Assembly: GCA_028821605.1 (NCBI GenBank)
Contig: JAPPFM010000041.1
Coordinates: forward strand, 1 to 64,000
DNA length: 64,000 nt
Direction: 5' to 3'
From: Candidatus Poribacteria bacterium
GTDB lineage: Bacteria > Poribacteria > WGA-4E > WGA-3G
The position numbers were made by a program, and so were the translations under genes. Below, piece by piece: positions 17,038-25,869 of the stretch (the first letter of the stretch is position 1; each line of letters starts with the position of its first letter). Below the pieces are notes generated by a model. That model saw only the letters and a list, made by a program, of their open reading frames with translations. It did no database searches and was not told the origin of the DNA.

Positions 17038-17952
17038 ATGAAACACGACGAAGTAAACCGCACCTTTGACTGTGAACCAACGCTCACCGATACACAAGTG
17101 CTGCAGTATTGCCGAGACGGCTACCTGCAACTCCAAGGCGTTGTTCCTGATGAGATTAATCAGCGGACGTGTGATTATCTCAACGGCGACTTACCGATAA
17201 ATCCGTGCTTTATTCCGCAGGGCATAACACACGCCGATTTAGAACGCATGCGGGATACACATGAACCGAGTTCCATTATGTTAGAGGATTGGTATATCGA
17301 GCATGTGCTGTTGAATCGGGAACTCGCTGGTGCATTGCGCTCATTACTCGGTAAGAACGTCGGGTTGCCTGTGCTGGTGAACAACCACCGTGTTGAATGC
17401 CCGATGCCCCCGCAGGGATGGCACCACGATGCTGACCACGTCTTTGGACCTGAAACTAACTTTGTTGAGGTCTTCTACTTTCCGCAGGATACACCTTTGG
17501 AAATGGGACCGACAGAACTCATGCCCGGTTCACATATCCGCTCCACAAGCCGGGATATAGCAGAGAAAGGTGTTTCAAGCGAAGGACCCGCAGGTTCTTT
17601 CGTTATTCATTCGCAGAGCATCCTCCATCGGCGCGGTGAATCCACTGCAGAAGGGCTACGTCACATGCTGAAATATAGCTACTGGCGGACAGTGCCACCA
17701 ACACGGGATTGGAAGCAAGAACCCGATTTCGATTTCCAGATGGCAGAGTATGGCGGGCACGGTGTGGCGAGATACGTGGCACACATGCTCTATTGGCTCT
17801 GCGGCAAAGGTGATGAATTCCGTCTCATCGGTGGGCAAGCGTGGCCCTGGTCAAGCGTGAACCAAATTGGTCCATCTTACGGTTTCGGGCATACGGAGGG
17901 GTATCTCCCGAATTGGCGGAAGGATAATCCAGACGATTACGCGACACCATAG
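17038..17952 (+). CDS. PhyH-family Fe(II)/2-oxoglutarate dioxygenase
   Basis: A 304-residue protein. ATG 17038 is chosen over ATG 17032 because GAGG at 17027-17030 is only one base from the latter and seven from the former. The iron triad is intact: His129-x-Asp131 in GWHHDADHVF and His197 in SILHRRGE, with LMPGSHIRS between them. N-terminal QYCRDGYLQLQGVV is typical of PhyH proteins. It hydroxylates an unknown small substrate. The C-terminal 60 residues (from about WLCGKGDEF onward) are a Trp/Gly-rich extension not seen in the other two PhyH proteins here. Confidence 0.87.
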   Translation: MKHDEVNRTFDCEPTLTDTQVLQYCRDGYLQLQGVVPDEINQRTCDYLNGDLPINPCFIPQGITHADLERMRDTHEPSSIMLEDWYIEHVLLNRELAGALRSLLGKNVGLPVLVNNHRVECPMPPQGWHHDADHVFGPETNFVEVFYFPQDTPLEMGPTELMPGSHIRSTSRDIAEKGVSSEGPAGSFVIHSQSILHRRGESTAEGLRHMLKYSYWRTVPPTRDWKQEPDFDFQMAEYGGHGVARYVAHMLYWLCGKGDEFRLIGGQAWPWSSVNQIGPSYGFGHTEGYLPNWRKDNPDDYATP

Positions 17953-17959
17953 GAACACA

Positions 17960-19618
17960 CTATTTTTCCGAAATAACAAGCACCTGATTCGTTTCAACGT
18001 TTTGTAAGGTTTGGACTTTGCCACAGAGCCATCGCACTGTTAGCGTATCAACCCGCGCTGCGTCCGCTAACCCGAAGTGTAAACGGAGATCGTTCTGACT
18101 GATGTAACCTGAACCGCTTTTGACCTCGCGAATCTGGGTCAAGTCTCCAGATACGACCGTTACCCGCGCCCCAATCGCATCTCGATTGCAATGCGTACCA
18201 ATAAGTTTGACGTTCAACCACCGGGAGGCATTACCACCGTCGTTTCGCAGAACGGTCGGCGAATCTTTGAGATTGGAGACAACAACATCCACATCGCCAT
18301 CGTTATCTATATCACCAAATGCGGTGCCTCGACTTACCTTCCGCTGTGCTATCGTCGCGTCAGGCATCTCCGAAAAATTAACGCCTCGGTTATTGAGAAA
18401 AAGTTGGTTCGGTTGTGTGTATGTACCAATCGGATCAATCTCAGCGATATTGTCATCCAAGTGCCCATTGGCAACAAACAGATCTAACCAACCGTCATTG
18501 TTAAAATCGATGAAATCGACACCCCATGCCAAATACGGAAGACTCCTCTCACCGATTCCTTTGGCGAAACTTACCTCGTTGAAAAATCCGCTCTGTGCAT
18601 TGTGATAGAGGCTATTCGTCTGATCCTGAAAATTCGTAATCACGATATCGAGATAGCCATCGTTATCAAAATCACCGAGATTCGCGCCCATCCCGCTATA
18701 GGCACGCCCTTCCTCACTGAGCGCAACGCCAGCGAAAAGCGCGTCCTCCGTCATTTTAAGGTTGTCGCGTTCGTTGCGGTAGAGAAAATTTGGGGTCGTA
18801 TCGTTCGCAACAAAGATGTCCACATCGCCATCGTTATCTATATCACCGCAAACAACCCCTAAACCTTTTCCACTCGTCGCGCCCACTCCTGCCTTTTCCG
18901 ATATATCCGTGAAAGTGCCATCTCTGTTGTTACGGTAGAGCACATCCGCCGCCCCCAGTAACGCCTCTGGTGTGCAATACGTCCGAACCCCCAGTCGAGT
19001 GCACTCCGGATTTGTAGCCGGATCGAACTGGACGTAGTTGACGACATAGAGATCCAGATAACCATCAGCATCAAGGTCTACAAAAGCACAACCGCTGCTG
19101 AATTGATCACCAGCAATCCCGGCAATGTCAGCAACATCCGTAAAAGTGCCATCCCCATTGTTTCGATAAAGCACATTTGCGCCGTAATTCGTCACGTAGA
19201 GATCGGTAAAACCATCGTTGTTGTAATCCCCAACGCAGCATCCCAGACCGTAACCCGTATCACCGACAGACGCTTCATTCGTTACATCGGTGAAAACACC
19301 CCCATCATTGCGATACAAGACGTTTGTTGGCGGTATTGGCGTGTCTACCTTTGGCAAAGTGCTGCCGTTGACAAAGTAGAGATCCAAATCCCCATCATTG
19401 TCAAAATCGAAGAGGGCAACACCACTTCCGATCGGTTCTATAAAGTATTTTTCGCCACGCTCGCCATTAGTATGCTGAAATTCAATACCGAGTTCCGCTG
19501 TTATGTCGGTGAAACGAAGCTCAGCATTTTGTGGATCATTGGATTGTGAAACGGCGTGTAGGATAAACAAAAGAAAAGTAAAGCCGATTGTGGGTAGTGT
19601 CAATTTTTTGTAACGCAT
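17960..19618 (-). CDS. Secreted FG-GAP/VCBS repeat protein with ASPIC/UnbV C terminus (CRTAC1-like)
   Basis: A 552-residue exported protein with an N-terminal signal peptide (IGFTFLLFILHAVS) and then a series of FG-GAP-type repeats, each with a calcium-binding loop such as DFDNDGDLDL, DYNNDGFTDL, DLDADGYLDL, DIDNDGDVDI and DFNNDGWLDL. These build a seven-bladed integrin-like propeller. The last 85 residues (LNVKLIGTHCNRDAIGARVTV and the GYISQNDLRLHFGL part) match the ASPIC/UnbV domain. Such proteins act outside the cell in adhesion or matrix binding. Ends eight bases from the convergent PhyH gene. The plus-strand promoter at 19634 lies just outside its start. Confidence 0.92.
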   Translation of the reverse strand: MRYKKLTLPTIGFTFLLFILHAVSQSNDPQNAELRFTDITAELGIEFQHTNGERGEKYFIEPIGSGVALFDFDNDGDLDLYFVNGSTLPKVDTPIPPTNVLYRNDGGVFTDVTNEASVGDTGYGLGCCVGDYNNDGFTDLYVTNYGANVLYRNNGDGTFTDVADIAGIAGDQFSSGCAFVDLDADGYLDLYVVNYVQFDPATNPECTRLGVRTYCTPEALLGAADVLYRNNRDGTFTDISEKAGVGATSGKGLGVVCGDIDNDGDVDIFVANDTTPNFLYRNERDNLKMTEDALFAGVALSEEGRAYSGMGANLGDFDNDGYLDIVITNFQDQTNSLYHNAQSGFFNEVSFAKGIGERSLPYLAWGVDFIDFNNDGWLDLFVANGHLDDNIAEIDPIGTYTQPNQLFLNNRGVNFSEMPDATIAQRKVSRGTAFGDIDNDGDVDVVVSNLKDSPTVLRNDGGNASRWLNVKLIGTHCNRDAIGARVTVVSGDLTQIREVKSGSGYISQNDLRLHFGLADAARVDTLTVRWLCGKVQTLQNVETNQVLVISEK

Positions 19619-19630
19619 GGTCTATGTATA

Positions 19631-19639
19631 TGCTATAAT
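19631..19639 (+). promoter_or_regulatory. Extended -10 promoter element for the Gfo/Idh/MocA gene
   Basis: TGCTATAAT at 19631-19639 is an exact extended -10 (TG-n-TATAAT). The best -35 candidate, TTGTAA at 19608-19613, is 20 bases away, so the extended element may carry recognition. Confidence 0.5.
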
Positions 19640-19640
19640 G

Positions 19641-19670
19641 GTCATCAGTCATCAGTCATCAGTCATCAGT
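19641..19670. repeat. Short tandem CATCAGT repeat, dispersed family
   Basis: Three consecutive copies of a seven-base CATCAGT-type unit followed by TGTCAG lie in the leader of the oxidoreductase gene. Related blocks occur at 11938, 25171, 31660, 36343, 36460, 41320 and 41420, mostly intergenic. Confidence 0.6.
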
Positions 19671-19715
19671 TGTCAGAGGAATACGCTGACGACTTATAAA
19701 AAAGGAGAATTTCTA

Positions 19716-20687
19716 ATGGCTAATACTCTACGTTTTGGCGTTGTCGGTTTAGGTATGGGCATGAACCGCTCGAATGTGATTCACGAAACGGACGGTGCCG
19801 AACTCGTTGCTGTAGCGGACCTCGTCGAAGAACGACGCAAAACAGCTGAAGAACGTTTCGGCTGCGAAAGCCACGAGGATGCGCTTGAGATGTTCGATCG
19901 CGACGACATCGACGTGGGAATGATTATGACCCCAAGCGGTCTCCACGGAAAATTTGGAGAAGAAGCGGCACGCCGCGGCAAACATGTTATCACTACAAAA
20001 CCGATGGATGTCAGCGTTGAAAATTGCAACTCCCTTATTAAAACATGCGAAGACAACGATGTCAAATTGCTTGTTGATTTCGGAGAACGCTACGGCACCC
20101 ACAATCGCCGAATCCAGCACGTACTGGAAACAGGTGGTCTCGGTAGACCGTTACTGTGTGAACTCCGTATGAAATGGAAACGTCCAGATAGTTACTACGT
20201 CGGTTGGCATGGTACATGGGAACTCGATGGTGGAGGCTCTATCATGAACCAAGGCGTACATTACATCGATCTGATGCTCTGGTTCATGGGTCCCGTCAAA
20301 CGCGTCATCGGTGCCCACTTTGATGTCTACGATCACGAAAATTGCGAAACCGAGGACATGACCTCGGCGATTCTTGAATTTGAAAACGGTGCGCTGGGAC
20401 ACGTTCTGACGACGACAACATTCCCCGGTAGTAGCGTCTCAATGATCCACATCCACGGCGAAAAAGGGATCGTCGGTCTCGGACCGGAGATGTGGCAGTT
20501 CGTCGATGATGATGAACCCGAAATTGAACTCCCGCCTTATCCGGGCAGTGTGATTGAGGATGCACTCCGTGTCATCAACGATGGCGCATCACCAGCAGTC
20601 GATGGCTATGAGGGCAGACGCTCTGTCGCGCTCAACATGGCTATCTACGAATGTGCACGTACCGGCAAAGCCGTTGAGTTATCGTAG
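19716..20687 (+). CDS. Gfo/Idh/MocA family oxidoreductase
   Basis: A 323-residue NAD(P)-dependent sugar or polyol dehydrogenase-like protein. ATG 19716 is chosen because AAAGGAG lies just upstream and the sequence then begins MANTLRFGVVGLGMGMNR, the Rossmann motif. MIMTPSGLHGKFGEEAARRG and ITTKPMDVSVENC show the nucleotide-domain end with the catalytic Lys in TTKP (the family EKP motif). GGGSIMNQGVHYIDLMLW carries the conserved His pair of the C-terminal domain. Substrate unknown; families like this are abundant in polysaccharide-degrading marine bacteria. A hairpin at 20699-20720 closes the unit. Confidence 0.93.
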   Translation: MANTLRFGVVGLGMGMNRSNVIHETDGAELVAVADLVEERRKTAEERFGCESHEDALEMFDRDDIDVGMIMTPSGLHGKFGEEAARRGKHVITTKPMDVSVENCNSLIKTCEDNDVKLLVDFGERYGTHNRRIQHVLETGGLGRPLLCELRMKWKRPDSYYVGWHGTWELDGGGSIMNQGVHYIDLMLWFMGPVKRVIGAHFDVYDHENCETEDMTSAILEFENGALGHVLTTTTFPGSSVSMIHIHGEKGIVGLGPEMWQFVDDDEPEIELPPYPGSVIEDALRVINDGASPAVDGYEGRRSVALNMAIYECARTGKAVELS

Positions 20688-20698
20688 ACCTCTCCATG

Positions 20699-20720
20699 AG
20701 GCGGGTCTTTGTGCCCGCCT
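20699..20720. terminator. Hairpin downstream of the oxidoreductase gene
   Basis: AGGCGGG (20699-20705) pairs with CCCGCCT (20714-20720) over an eight-base loop, 11 bases after the stop. A weak T-rich stretch (CTCCTTTTTC) follows about 12 bases later. Confidence 0.6.
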
Positions 20721-20756
20721 ATTCTCCCAATCTCCTTTTTCATACGCTAATGGAAG

Positions 20757-20780
20757 TCGCGAGCACAGCTCGCTCCTACA
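20757..20780 (-). repeat. REP-like palindrome, family A copy 1 (inverted)
   Basis: The core GCGAGCACAGCTCGC at 20759-20773 is palindromic and is followed by TCCTACA. It is the reverse complement of the copy at 20889-20910, so the two form an inverted pair about 110 bases apart, like a paired REP element. Confidence 0.75.
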
Positions 20781-20888
20781 AAAAGAGATTCCTTTGCAAT
20801 TCAGGTGAAAACTGAGTATAATATTTGAAATAGGCGAGGTTAATGAAGTTTAAGAATTTAATTCGGTAATGCATCAACAGTCTCTTGG

Positions 20889-20910
20889 TAGGAGCGAGCT
20901 GTGCTCGCGA
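20889..20910 (+). repeat. REP-like palindrome, family A copy 2
   Basis: TAGGA plus core GCGAGCTGTGCTCGC plus GA. Further members are at 49920-49941 and, with an insertion, 31611-31655. The 20688-21001 intergenic region between the oxidoreductase and mtaB holds only these repeats, the hairpin and, at about 20831 and 20951, two short GGCGAGGTT/AACCTCGCC segments; no gene is seen in it. Confidence 0.75.
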
Positions 20911-21001
20911 TCTGTAACAATTACCGAAATATTTATTTAATCTTCATCAAACCTCGCCAGCGAGAGCACATTTTTTCACATCGTCAAAAAGATGAGCAGA
21001 A

Positions 21002-22378
21002 ATGCCCATAATTAAAAATATGAAAAATGCAAAACTGATCACGATGGGCTGTAAGGTCAATCAATACGATACGCAATCTATGCGCGAGACCCTTCGACGT
21101 AATGGATACACCGTACTTGATGATGAGACTCAGCAGCAACAGACTGATCTTTACCTCATTAATACATGCACCGTAACAAACACCGCTGATCAGAAGGCGC
21201 GGCAAGTTATTCGGAGAGCAATTCGACAGCAGCCGAATGCAAAAGTGCTCGTTACAGGTTGCTATGCTGAAAGCGACCGCGAGGCGATCGAAAAAATACC
21301 GGGTGTGACGGTCGTTTTCGGCAATCGGGAAAAGGCTGATTTTCAGGATTACCTCGATATACTACACACCGAAACGTCCCTTTCAGCAGTAGAAGAGACA
21401 ACTCACACGCCGAATTCACTCCTCGATATAGAACCGGTTCAGCACGATGCGATCCGTGAACACGCACGCTTTAGCAAAGGCGTTAGCGAGGCTGGTAAAC
21501 GCACGCGCGCGCTCATTAAGGTGCAAGACGGCTGCAGTGCCTTCTGTACTTATTGTATTATCCCTTATGTGCGAGGCAGGATGACAAGCCGCCCGCTTAA
21601 CGACATTGCCGATGAAGCACACCGTATCGCTGACAGCGGTATCAAAGAGGTCGTCATCACCGGTGTGCATCTGGGTGCCTACGGACAAGACACGGACAGA
21701 GACAAGGATATCGCTGATATTTTACAACATATCCACGACATTGAAGGCATCGAACGCATCCGTTTCAGCTCCATTGAACCCATGTATTTTCCAGATACCC
21801 TCGGCGAACGGATGGCAGCACTTCCGAAATGCATGCCCCACTTCCATCTACCATTGCAAACCGGTTCCGATGATGTGTTGCGACAAATGCGTCGGCGTTA
21901 TACCACAGCACAATTCGCGCATCTCGTTGAAAACTTACGACGTGTCTTTAGCGATGAGGTCGGGATTACCACCGATATTATGGTCGGATTCCCCGGTGAA
22001 ACGGATGAACACTTTGAGGAATCATGCCAATTCGTTGAAGATATTGGATTCAGTCAACTGCATGTATTCCGCTATTCCCCTCGAAAAGGCACACCCGCGG
22101 CGACCTATCCGGATCAAGTGTCCCCGCATGTCTCTGCGGCACGCAGTCAAGCGATGATCGCACTCGGCGAACGCCTCAATACAGCGTTTCGACAACGGAT
22201 GCTTGGAAAACAGAAAGAGGTCCTCATTGAGGCAAGCAGGGAAGGTGAAAACAACCACCTCGCCGGTTTCACGGATAACTACCTCCGTGTCCTCATAGAT
22301 GCGCCAGAGAGTGCAATCAATCAGATCCAGCGCGTCACCCTCAATGCGTTAGACGGGGCTTGCATCGCTGCCGCCTAA
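21002..22378 (+). CDS. mtaB: tRNA (N6-threonylcarbamoyl-A37) methylthiotransferase MtaB-like
   Basis: A 458-residue radical-SAM methylthiotransferase that adds a methylthio group to t6A37 of tRNAs. The N-terminal UPF0004 domain shows its three cluster Cys residues (MGCKVNQYD, NTCTVT, VTGCYAE). The radical-SAM site is CSAFCTYC near residue 178-185, followed by the conserved IIPYVRGRMTSRP. The short variable C terminus and the VNQYD box favour MtaB over MiaB or RimO. The start could also be the ATG at 21020. Its last four bases overlap the end of mutS on the opposite strand. Confidence 0.9.
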   Translation: MPIIKNMKNAKLITMGCKVNQYDTQSMRETLRRNGYTVLDDETQQQQTDLYLINTCTVTNTADQKARQVIRRAIRQQPNAKVLVTGCYAESDREAIEKIPGVTVVFGNREKADFQDYLDILHTETSLSAVEETTHTPNSLLDIEPVQHDAIREHARFSKGVSEAGKRTRALIKVQDGCSAFCTYCIIPYVRGRMTSRPLNDIADEAHRIADSGIKEVVITGVHLGAYGQDTDRDKDIADILQHIHDIEGIERIRFSSIEPMYFPDTLGERMAALPKCMPHFHLPLQTGSDDVLRQMRRRYTTAQFAHLVENLRRVFSDEVGITTDIMVGFPGETDEHFEESCQFVEDIGFSQLHVFRYSPRKGTPAATYPDQVSPHVSAARSQAMIALGERLNTAFRQRMLGKQKEVLIEASREGENNHLAGFTDNYLRVLIDAPESAINQIQRVTLNALDGACIAAA

Positions 22379-25068
22379 CCCTCAGATTCCTCCGCTTTTG
22401 CTTTCAGATCATAGAGAATATTTACTGCATCTAAGGGTGTCACCTGCGTGAGTTCCAAGCGTCGGATCTCTTCAACGAGCGGGTGCGTCTTCGGTGTAAA
22501 GAGTGCCATCTGCAGTGAATCGCTCTGCATCGTTTTCCGTGAGACCCGGCGGCGGGGTTTTGGCATTGTTGGATGCGCTTTCGGTTGTTGTCCGGTTGCC
22601 CCGTCTGCTTCAACACTGAGGTTGTGTTGTTCAAGCACCTCAAGTATTTGCTGTGCGCGTGTAATCACGACTTGGGGTAGCCCAGCGAGGCGAGCGACAT
22701 GGATACCGTAACTCTGGTCTGCGCCACCGGGGACAACTTTTCGGAGAAATGTTACCTTCTGCCCATCTTCATGGACAGCGACGTTGTAGTTCTTGGCGCG
22801 TTTGTATTTGCTGGCGAGTTCCACCAACTCGTGATAGTGTGTTGCGAAGAGTGTCTTCGCACCCATCCGTTTTTCATCAAGGAGATACTCCGAAACCGCC
22901 CATGCGATGCTAAGCCCATCAAACGTGCTGGTCCCACGTCCGACCTCATCAAAGATAACGAGACTGTTGTGGGTCGCATTGTTGAGGATATTCGCTGTTT
23001 CGTTCATCTCAACAAGGAAAGTACTCTGCCCCATTACGAGGTTGTCTGACGCACCGACGCGTGTGAAAATGCGATCCACCAAGCCGATTTTCGCGGCGGC
23101 GGCAGGCACGAAACAGCCAACCTGTGCCATCAAGACGATGAGTGCCGTTTGCCGCAAATAGGTGCTTTTACCGCTCATATTCGGTCCCGTGATGATATGC
23201 AATTGTTCGTCATCGCAATTCAGGAGCGTATCGTTCGGAACAAAACCCTCTTGTGTAAATAGTTGCTCGACAACCGGGTGTCTGCCATCTCGGATAACGA
23301 TTTCGTCCACAGCTGCCACAGTCGGCTTTACATAATTGTATTTCGATGCGATGTATGCAAAATTGGCAAGTACATCAATCATCGCAAGTGCCGCCGCGAT
23401 TTTTTGGATAGCCTCCGTAAATTTTGATACCTCATCCCGAATCTGACAGAAGAGTTCATATTCTAAGGTTTGTATCCGATCCTCGGCGTTGAGGACCTTC
23501 GCCTCTTGCTCCTTGAGTTCAGGCGTGATGAACCGTTCGGAATTCCGCAGCGTCTGTTTACGGATATAGTGGTCAGGCACCATACTCAGGTTCGGTTTCG
23601 TCACATCAATGTAATAGCCGAAGACCTGATTGAATCCGATCTTCAAGGATTGGATACCGCTGCTTTTACGCTCTTCCGCTTCCATAGCAGCGATCCACTC
23701 CTTTCCCTGTCCGACAATTTGACGAAGTTCATCAAGTTCCTCGCTATGGCCATCGCGGATAACACCGCCTTCACGAATCGTTGCGGGTGGGTCAGGATGG
23801 ATTCCACGTTCAATCAACTCGACTAACTCCGGGAGAGGGTTCAAGGTGTCATTGAGGGATACCAACATAGAACTACCGCAGTTTTGGAGTTGTACCTTGA
23901 CATCCGGGATCAGTCGGAGGGAGTCCTTGAGTGAGTGGAGATCGCGCCCATTTACAGAGCCAAGACTGATACGCGAAATGAGTCGCTCAATATCGTACAT
24001 CTGCCCAAGTGCCTCCCGCAATTCCTCCTGCAGGTTGATTTGCGTCTTGAGTTCGTCAACCGCACCGAGGCGTTCCTCAATCTCTTTTTCATCGAGCAAG
24101 GGTTGCAAGAGGCACTGACGCATCTTCCTGCCTCCAATCGCAGTTACCGTCTGATCCAATACTTCAAGGAGTGTGCCTTTTGTAGAGCCGTCGCGGATAG
24201 AGGCTGTCAATTCAAGGTTACGTTGTGTATCGGCATCCAGCACCATAAAATCCGAGAGCGTGTAGGTGTGAAGCGAGACGATGTGTTCGACTTCCTGTTT
24301 CTGTGTTTCGTTGAGGTAATAGATGAGCGCACCCGCGGCAGAAATAGCCGTGGGGAGGTGTTCACACCCGAATCCGTCCAATGAAATCGTTTGGAAATGT
24401 TGCAGGAGTTCCGTTCGAGCGGTATCCAATTCAAATCGCCAGTCGGGTAAGTCATTAAGCGTCGCTTTGAGCTCAGTTTTGAGGCGGTCAAACATATCTT
24501 CATCTTCAAAAGTCTCAGCAAAGAGGCACTCTTTCGGAGAAAATCGATGGATCTCTGCCCAGAGGCGTGAGGGATCCGTGAGTTCAGTCACCTGAAATTC
24601 GCCTGTGGAGAGATCGGCAACGGCAACACCGTAGGTGCCTTTGTCAAGATAAATTGAGATGATGTAGTTGTTCACCTTATGCTCAAGCACCTTCGGATCG
24701 GTCACGGTGCCCGGTGTAACAATCCTGACGACATCGCGTTTGACGAGTCGATTCTCGTCTCGTGCGAGTTGTGCGTCCTCGGTCTGTTCTAAAATGGCGA
24801 CTTTATGTCCGGCTTTGACCAGTTTGTAGAGATAGGAATCAAGTGCGTGGTGTGGGATGCCTGCCATCGGTGGCGGCGGGGATTTTTGGTTCTTATGACT
24901 TCTCGCTGTCAAGGCGATCTCAAGCAGGCGGGCAATCAGTTCTGCGTCCTCAAAAAAGGCTTCATAGAAATCGCCGACGCGGCAAAGGAGAATGGCATCT
25001 TCATGCTGTTTTTTTACGTGTTTATAAAGCTCCATTAATGACAGGTCGGACTGTTTTGAACGTGCCAT
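22375..25068 (-). CDS. mutS: DNA mismatch repair protein MutS
   Basis: An 897-residue MutS, recognising mismatches as a clamp dimer. The N-terminal mismatch-binding motif GDFYEAFFED (Phe-x-Glu) is present near residue 31-40, as are the connector, lever and clamp regions. The ATPase has Walker A GPNMSGKSTYLRQ and Walker B VIFDEVGRGTSTFDGLSIAW, then the ATHYHEL switch segment. The final 80 residues are basic and Pro-rich, ending in a helix likely used for tetramerisation. No mutL lies in the window. It is convergent with mtaB and shares four bases with it. Confidence 0.97.
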   Translation of the reverse strand: MARSKQSDLSLMELYKHVKKQHEDAILLCRVGDFYEAFFEDAELIARLLEIALTARSHKNQKSPPPPMAGIPHHALDSYLYKLVKAGHKVAILEQTEDAQLARDENRLVKRDVVRIVTPGTVTDPKVLEHKVNNYIISIYLDKGTYGVAVADLSTGEFQVTELTDPSRLWAEIHRFSPKECLFAETFEDEDMFDRLKTELKATLNDLPDWRFELDTARTELLQHFQTISLDGFGCEHLPTAISAAGALIYYLNETQKQEVEHIVSLHTYTLSDFMVLDADTQRNLELTASIRDGSTKGTLLEVLDQTVTAIGGRKMRQCLLQPLLDEKEIEERLGAVDELKTQINLQEELREALGQMYDIERLISRISLGSVNGRDLHSLKDSLRLIPDVKVQLQNCGSSMLVSLNDTLNPLPELVELIERGIHPDPPATIREGGVIRDGHSEELDELRQIVGQGKEWIAAMEAEERKSSGIQSLKIGFNQVFGYYIDVTKPNLSMVPDHYIRKQTLRNSERFITPELKEQEAKVLNAEDRIQTLEYELFCQIRDEVSKFTEAIQKIAAALAMIDVLANFAYIASKYNYVKPTVAAVDEIVIRDGRHPVVEQLFTQEGFVPNDTLLNCDDEQLHIITGPNMSGKSTYLRQTALIVLMAQVGCFVPAAAAKIGLVDRIFTRVGASDNLVMGQSTFLVEMNETANILNNATHNSLVIFDEVGRGTSTFDGLSIAWAVSEYLLDEKRMGAKTLFATHYHELVELASKYKRAKNYNVAVHEDGQKVTFLRKVVPGGADQSYGIHVARLAGLPQVVITRAQQILEVLEQHNLSVEADGATGQQPKAHPTMPKPRRRVSRKTMQSDSLQMALFTPKTHPLVEEIRRLELTQVTPLDAVNILYDLKAKAEESEG

Positions 25069-25393
25069 ATAGTGTTCCTTAAATTCTAATTTGGGTAACT
25101 GTTTTTTAGACGAAAGGACAATTTTAAGTAGCGTAGCACATTCAGTGGTTTATGTCAAATGTTTTATAGTTTTCAGTTGTCAGTTACCAGTTGCCAGAAG
25201 GGCTAAAACGCGTTTCAGAGTATTTCAGAGTAAATCTTGAAACGCGATAGGTTTTGAAAAGGCTGTAAACCTATACTATGACTGGGTTTTGAGCGGTTTC
25301 CTTTAATGTTGATCGGAAGTTTACTCTGAAAATTTCACAAGTGGGAAAGCGTCCTTGAAGAAAGCAATGGCGTGGCTGTATAGAATGGATTAT
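25069..25393. other. Gene-free stretch with repeats and a 9-bp inverted repeat
   Basis: No gene is seen. At 25171-25196 is a CAGTTGTCAGTTACCAGTTGCCAG block of the dispersed CAGT-type family (three imperfect units). CGCGTTTCA at 25209-25217 pairs perfectly with TGAAACGCG at 25238-25246, and TTTCAGAGTA is repeated in tandem between the arms. Confidence 0.6.
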
Positions 25394-25756
25394 TCATTTT
25401 TTTCGGACAACGGACTCCGTTGACTTCAACTTCTGTGCTGCAAACGCGTAAAGGCTCATCCCCGCCTTCTGGGCTTCATCTGTCAAGGCACGATAAAGTT
25501 GTTCATCAACAGGAATATTGAACGGTCCCTCGTATCCATTCCGCGAAGGTGGTTTCGGAATGGGTTCACCGTCCTCCCGGTAGCATTCCTTCATCAATTC
25601 CCACGCCGTTTTCAATTCACGCAATGCCTCAGCAGGAGTCGGTCCGAAAGCCGAGACATTAGGGAGTTCGACAAGGTGCGCGAGATAGTCCGCATCTTCG
25701 TCAAGAAATATATTAACCATGAAGCCATCAAAATCGTCGTGGTTATTTTTCTCCAT
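25394..25756 (-). CDS. HicB-like antitoxin-type protein without a HicA partner
   Basis: A 120-residue protein with AGGAG upstream of ATG 25756. Residues about 8-70 follow the HicB partial RNase-H-like fold: FMVNIFLDEDADYLAHLVEL, then PNVSAFGPTPAEALRELKTA and a Pro-rich EPIPKPPS exit. The C-terminal 45 residues (IPVDEQLYRALTDEAQKAGM) resemble an Arc/CopG-type ribbon-helix-helix segment, as in DNA-binding HicB proteins. HicA toxins are about 60 residues and normally adjacent, but neither flank (25069-25393 or 25757-25869) encodes one. It could be a relic antitoxin or a stand-alone regulator. Confidence 0.8.
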   Translation of the reverse strand: MEKNNHDDFDGFMVNIFLDEDADYLAHLVELPNVSAFGPTPAEALRELKTAWELMKECYREDGEPIPKPPSRNGYEGPFNIPVDEQLYRALTDEAQKAGMSLYAFAAQKLKSTESVVRKK

Positions 25757-25825
25757 CTGCGTTCTCCTGATTATAGTAAAATCTGAAAATAAGAGGGCAC
25801 TTTGGAAAACACAAAACGCCTCTCC

Positions 25826-25850
25826 TTCGCTGGCGAGGTTTGTAACCTCG
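25826..25850. repeat. CTTCGCTGGCGAGGTT palindrome, family D
   Basis: CGAGGTT (25834-25840) pairs with AACCTCG (25844-25850). The leading CGCTGGCGAGG part recurs in inverted form at about 20951-20965 and in degraded form at about 31568-31592. It lies between the HicB-like gene and the broken restriction gene. Confidence 0.5.
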
Positions 25851-25869
25851 GCCTACGGAATTGAAAAGA

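Noticed and set aside
15022-19618. A secondary-metabolite gene cluster around the HxA PhyH protein
   Set aside because: No synthase, carrier protein, adenylation or prenyl-transfer gene lies nearby.
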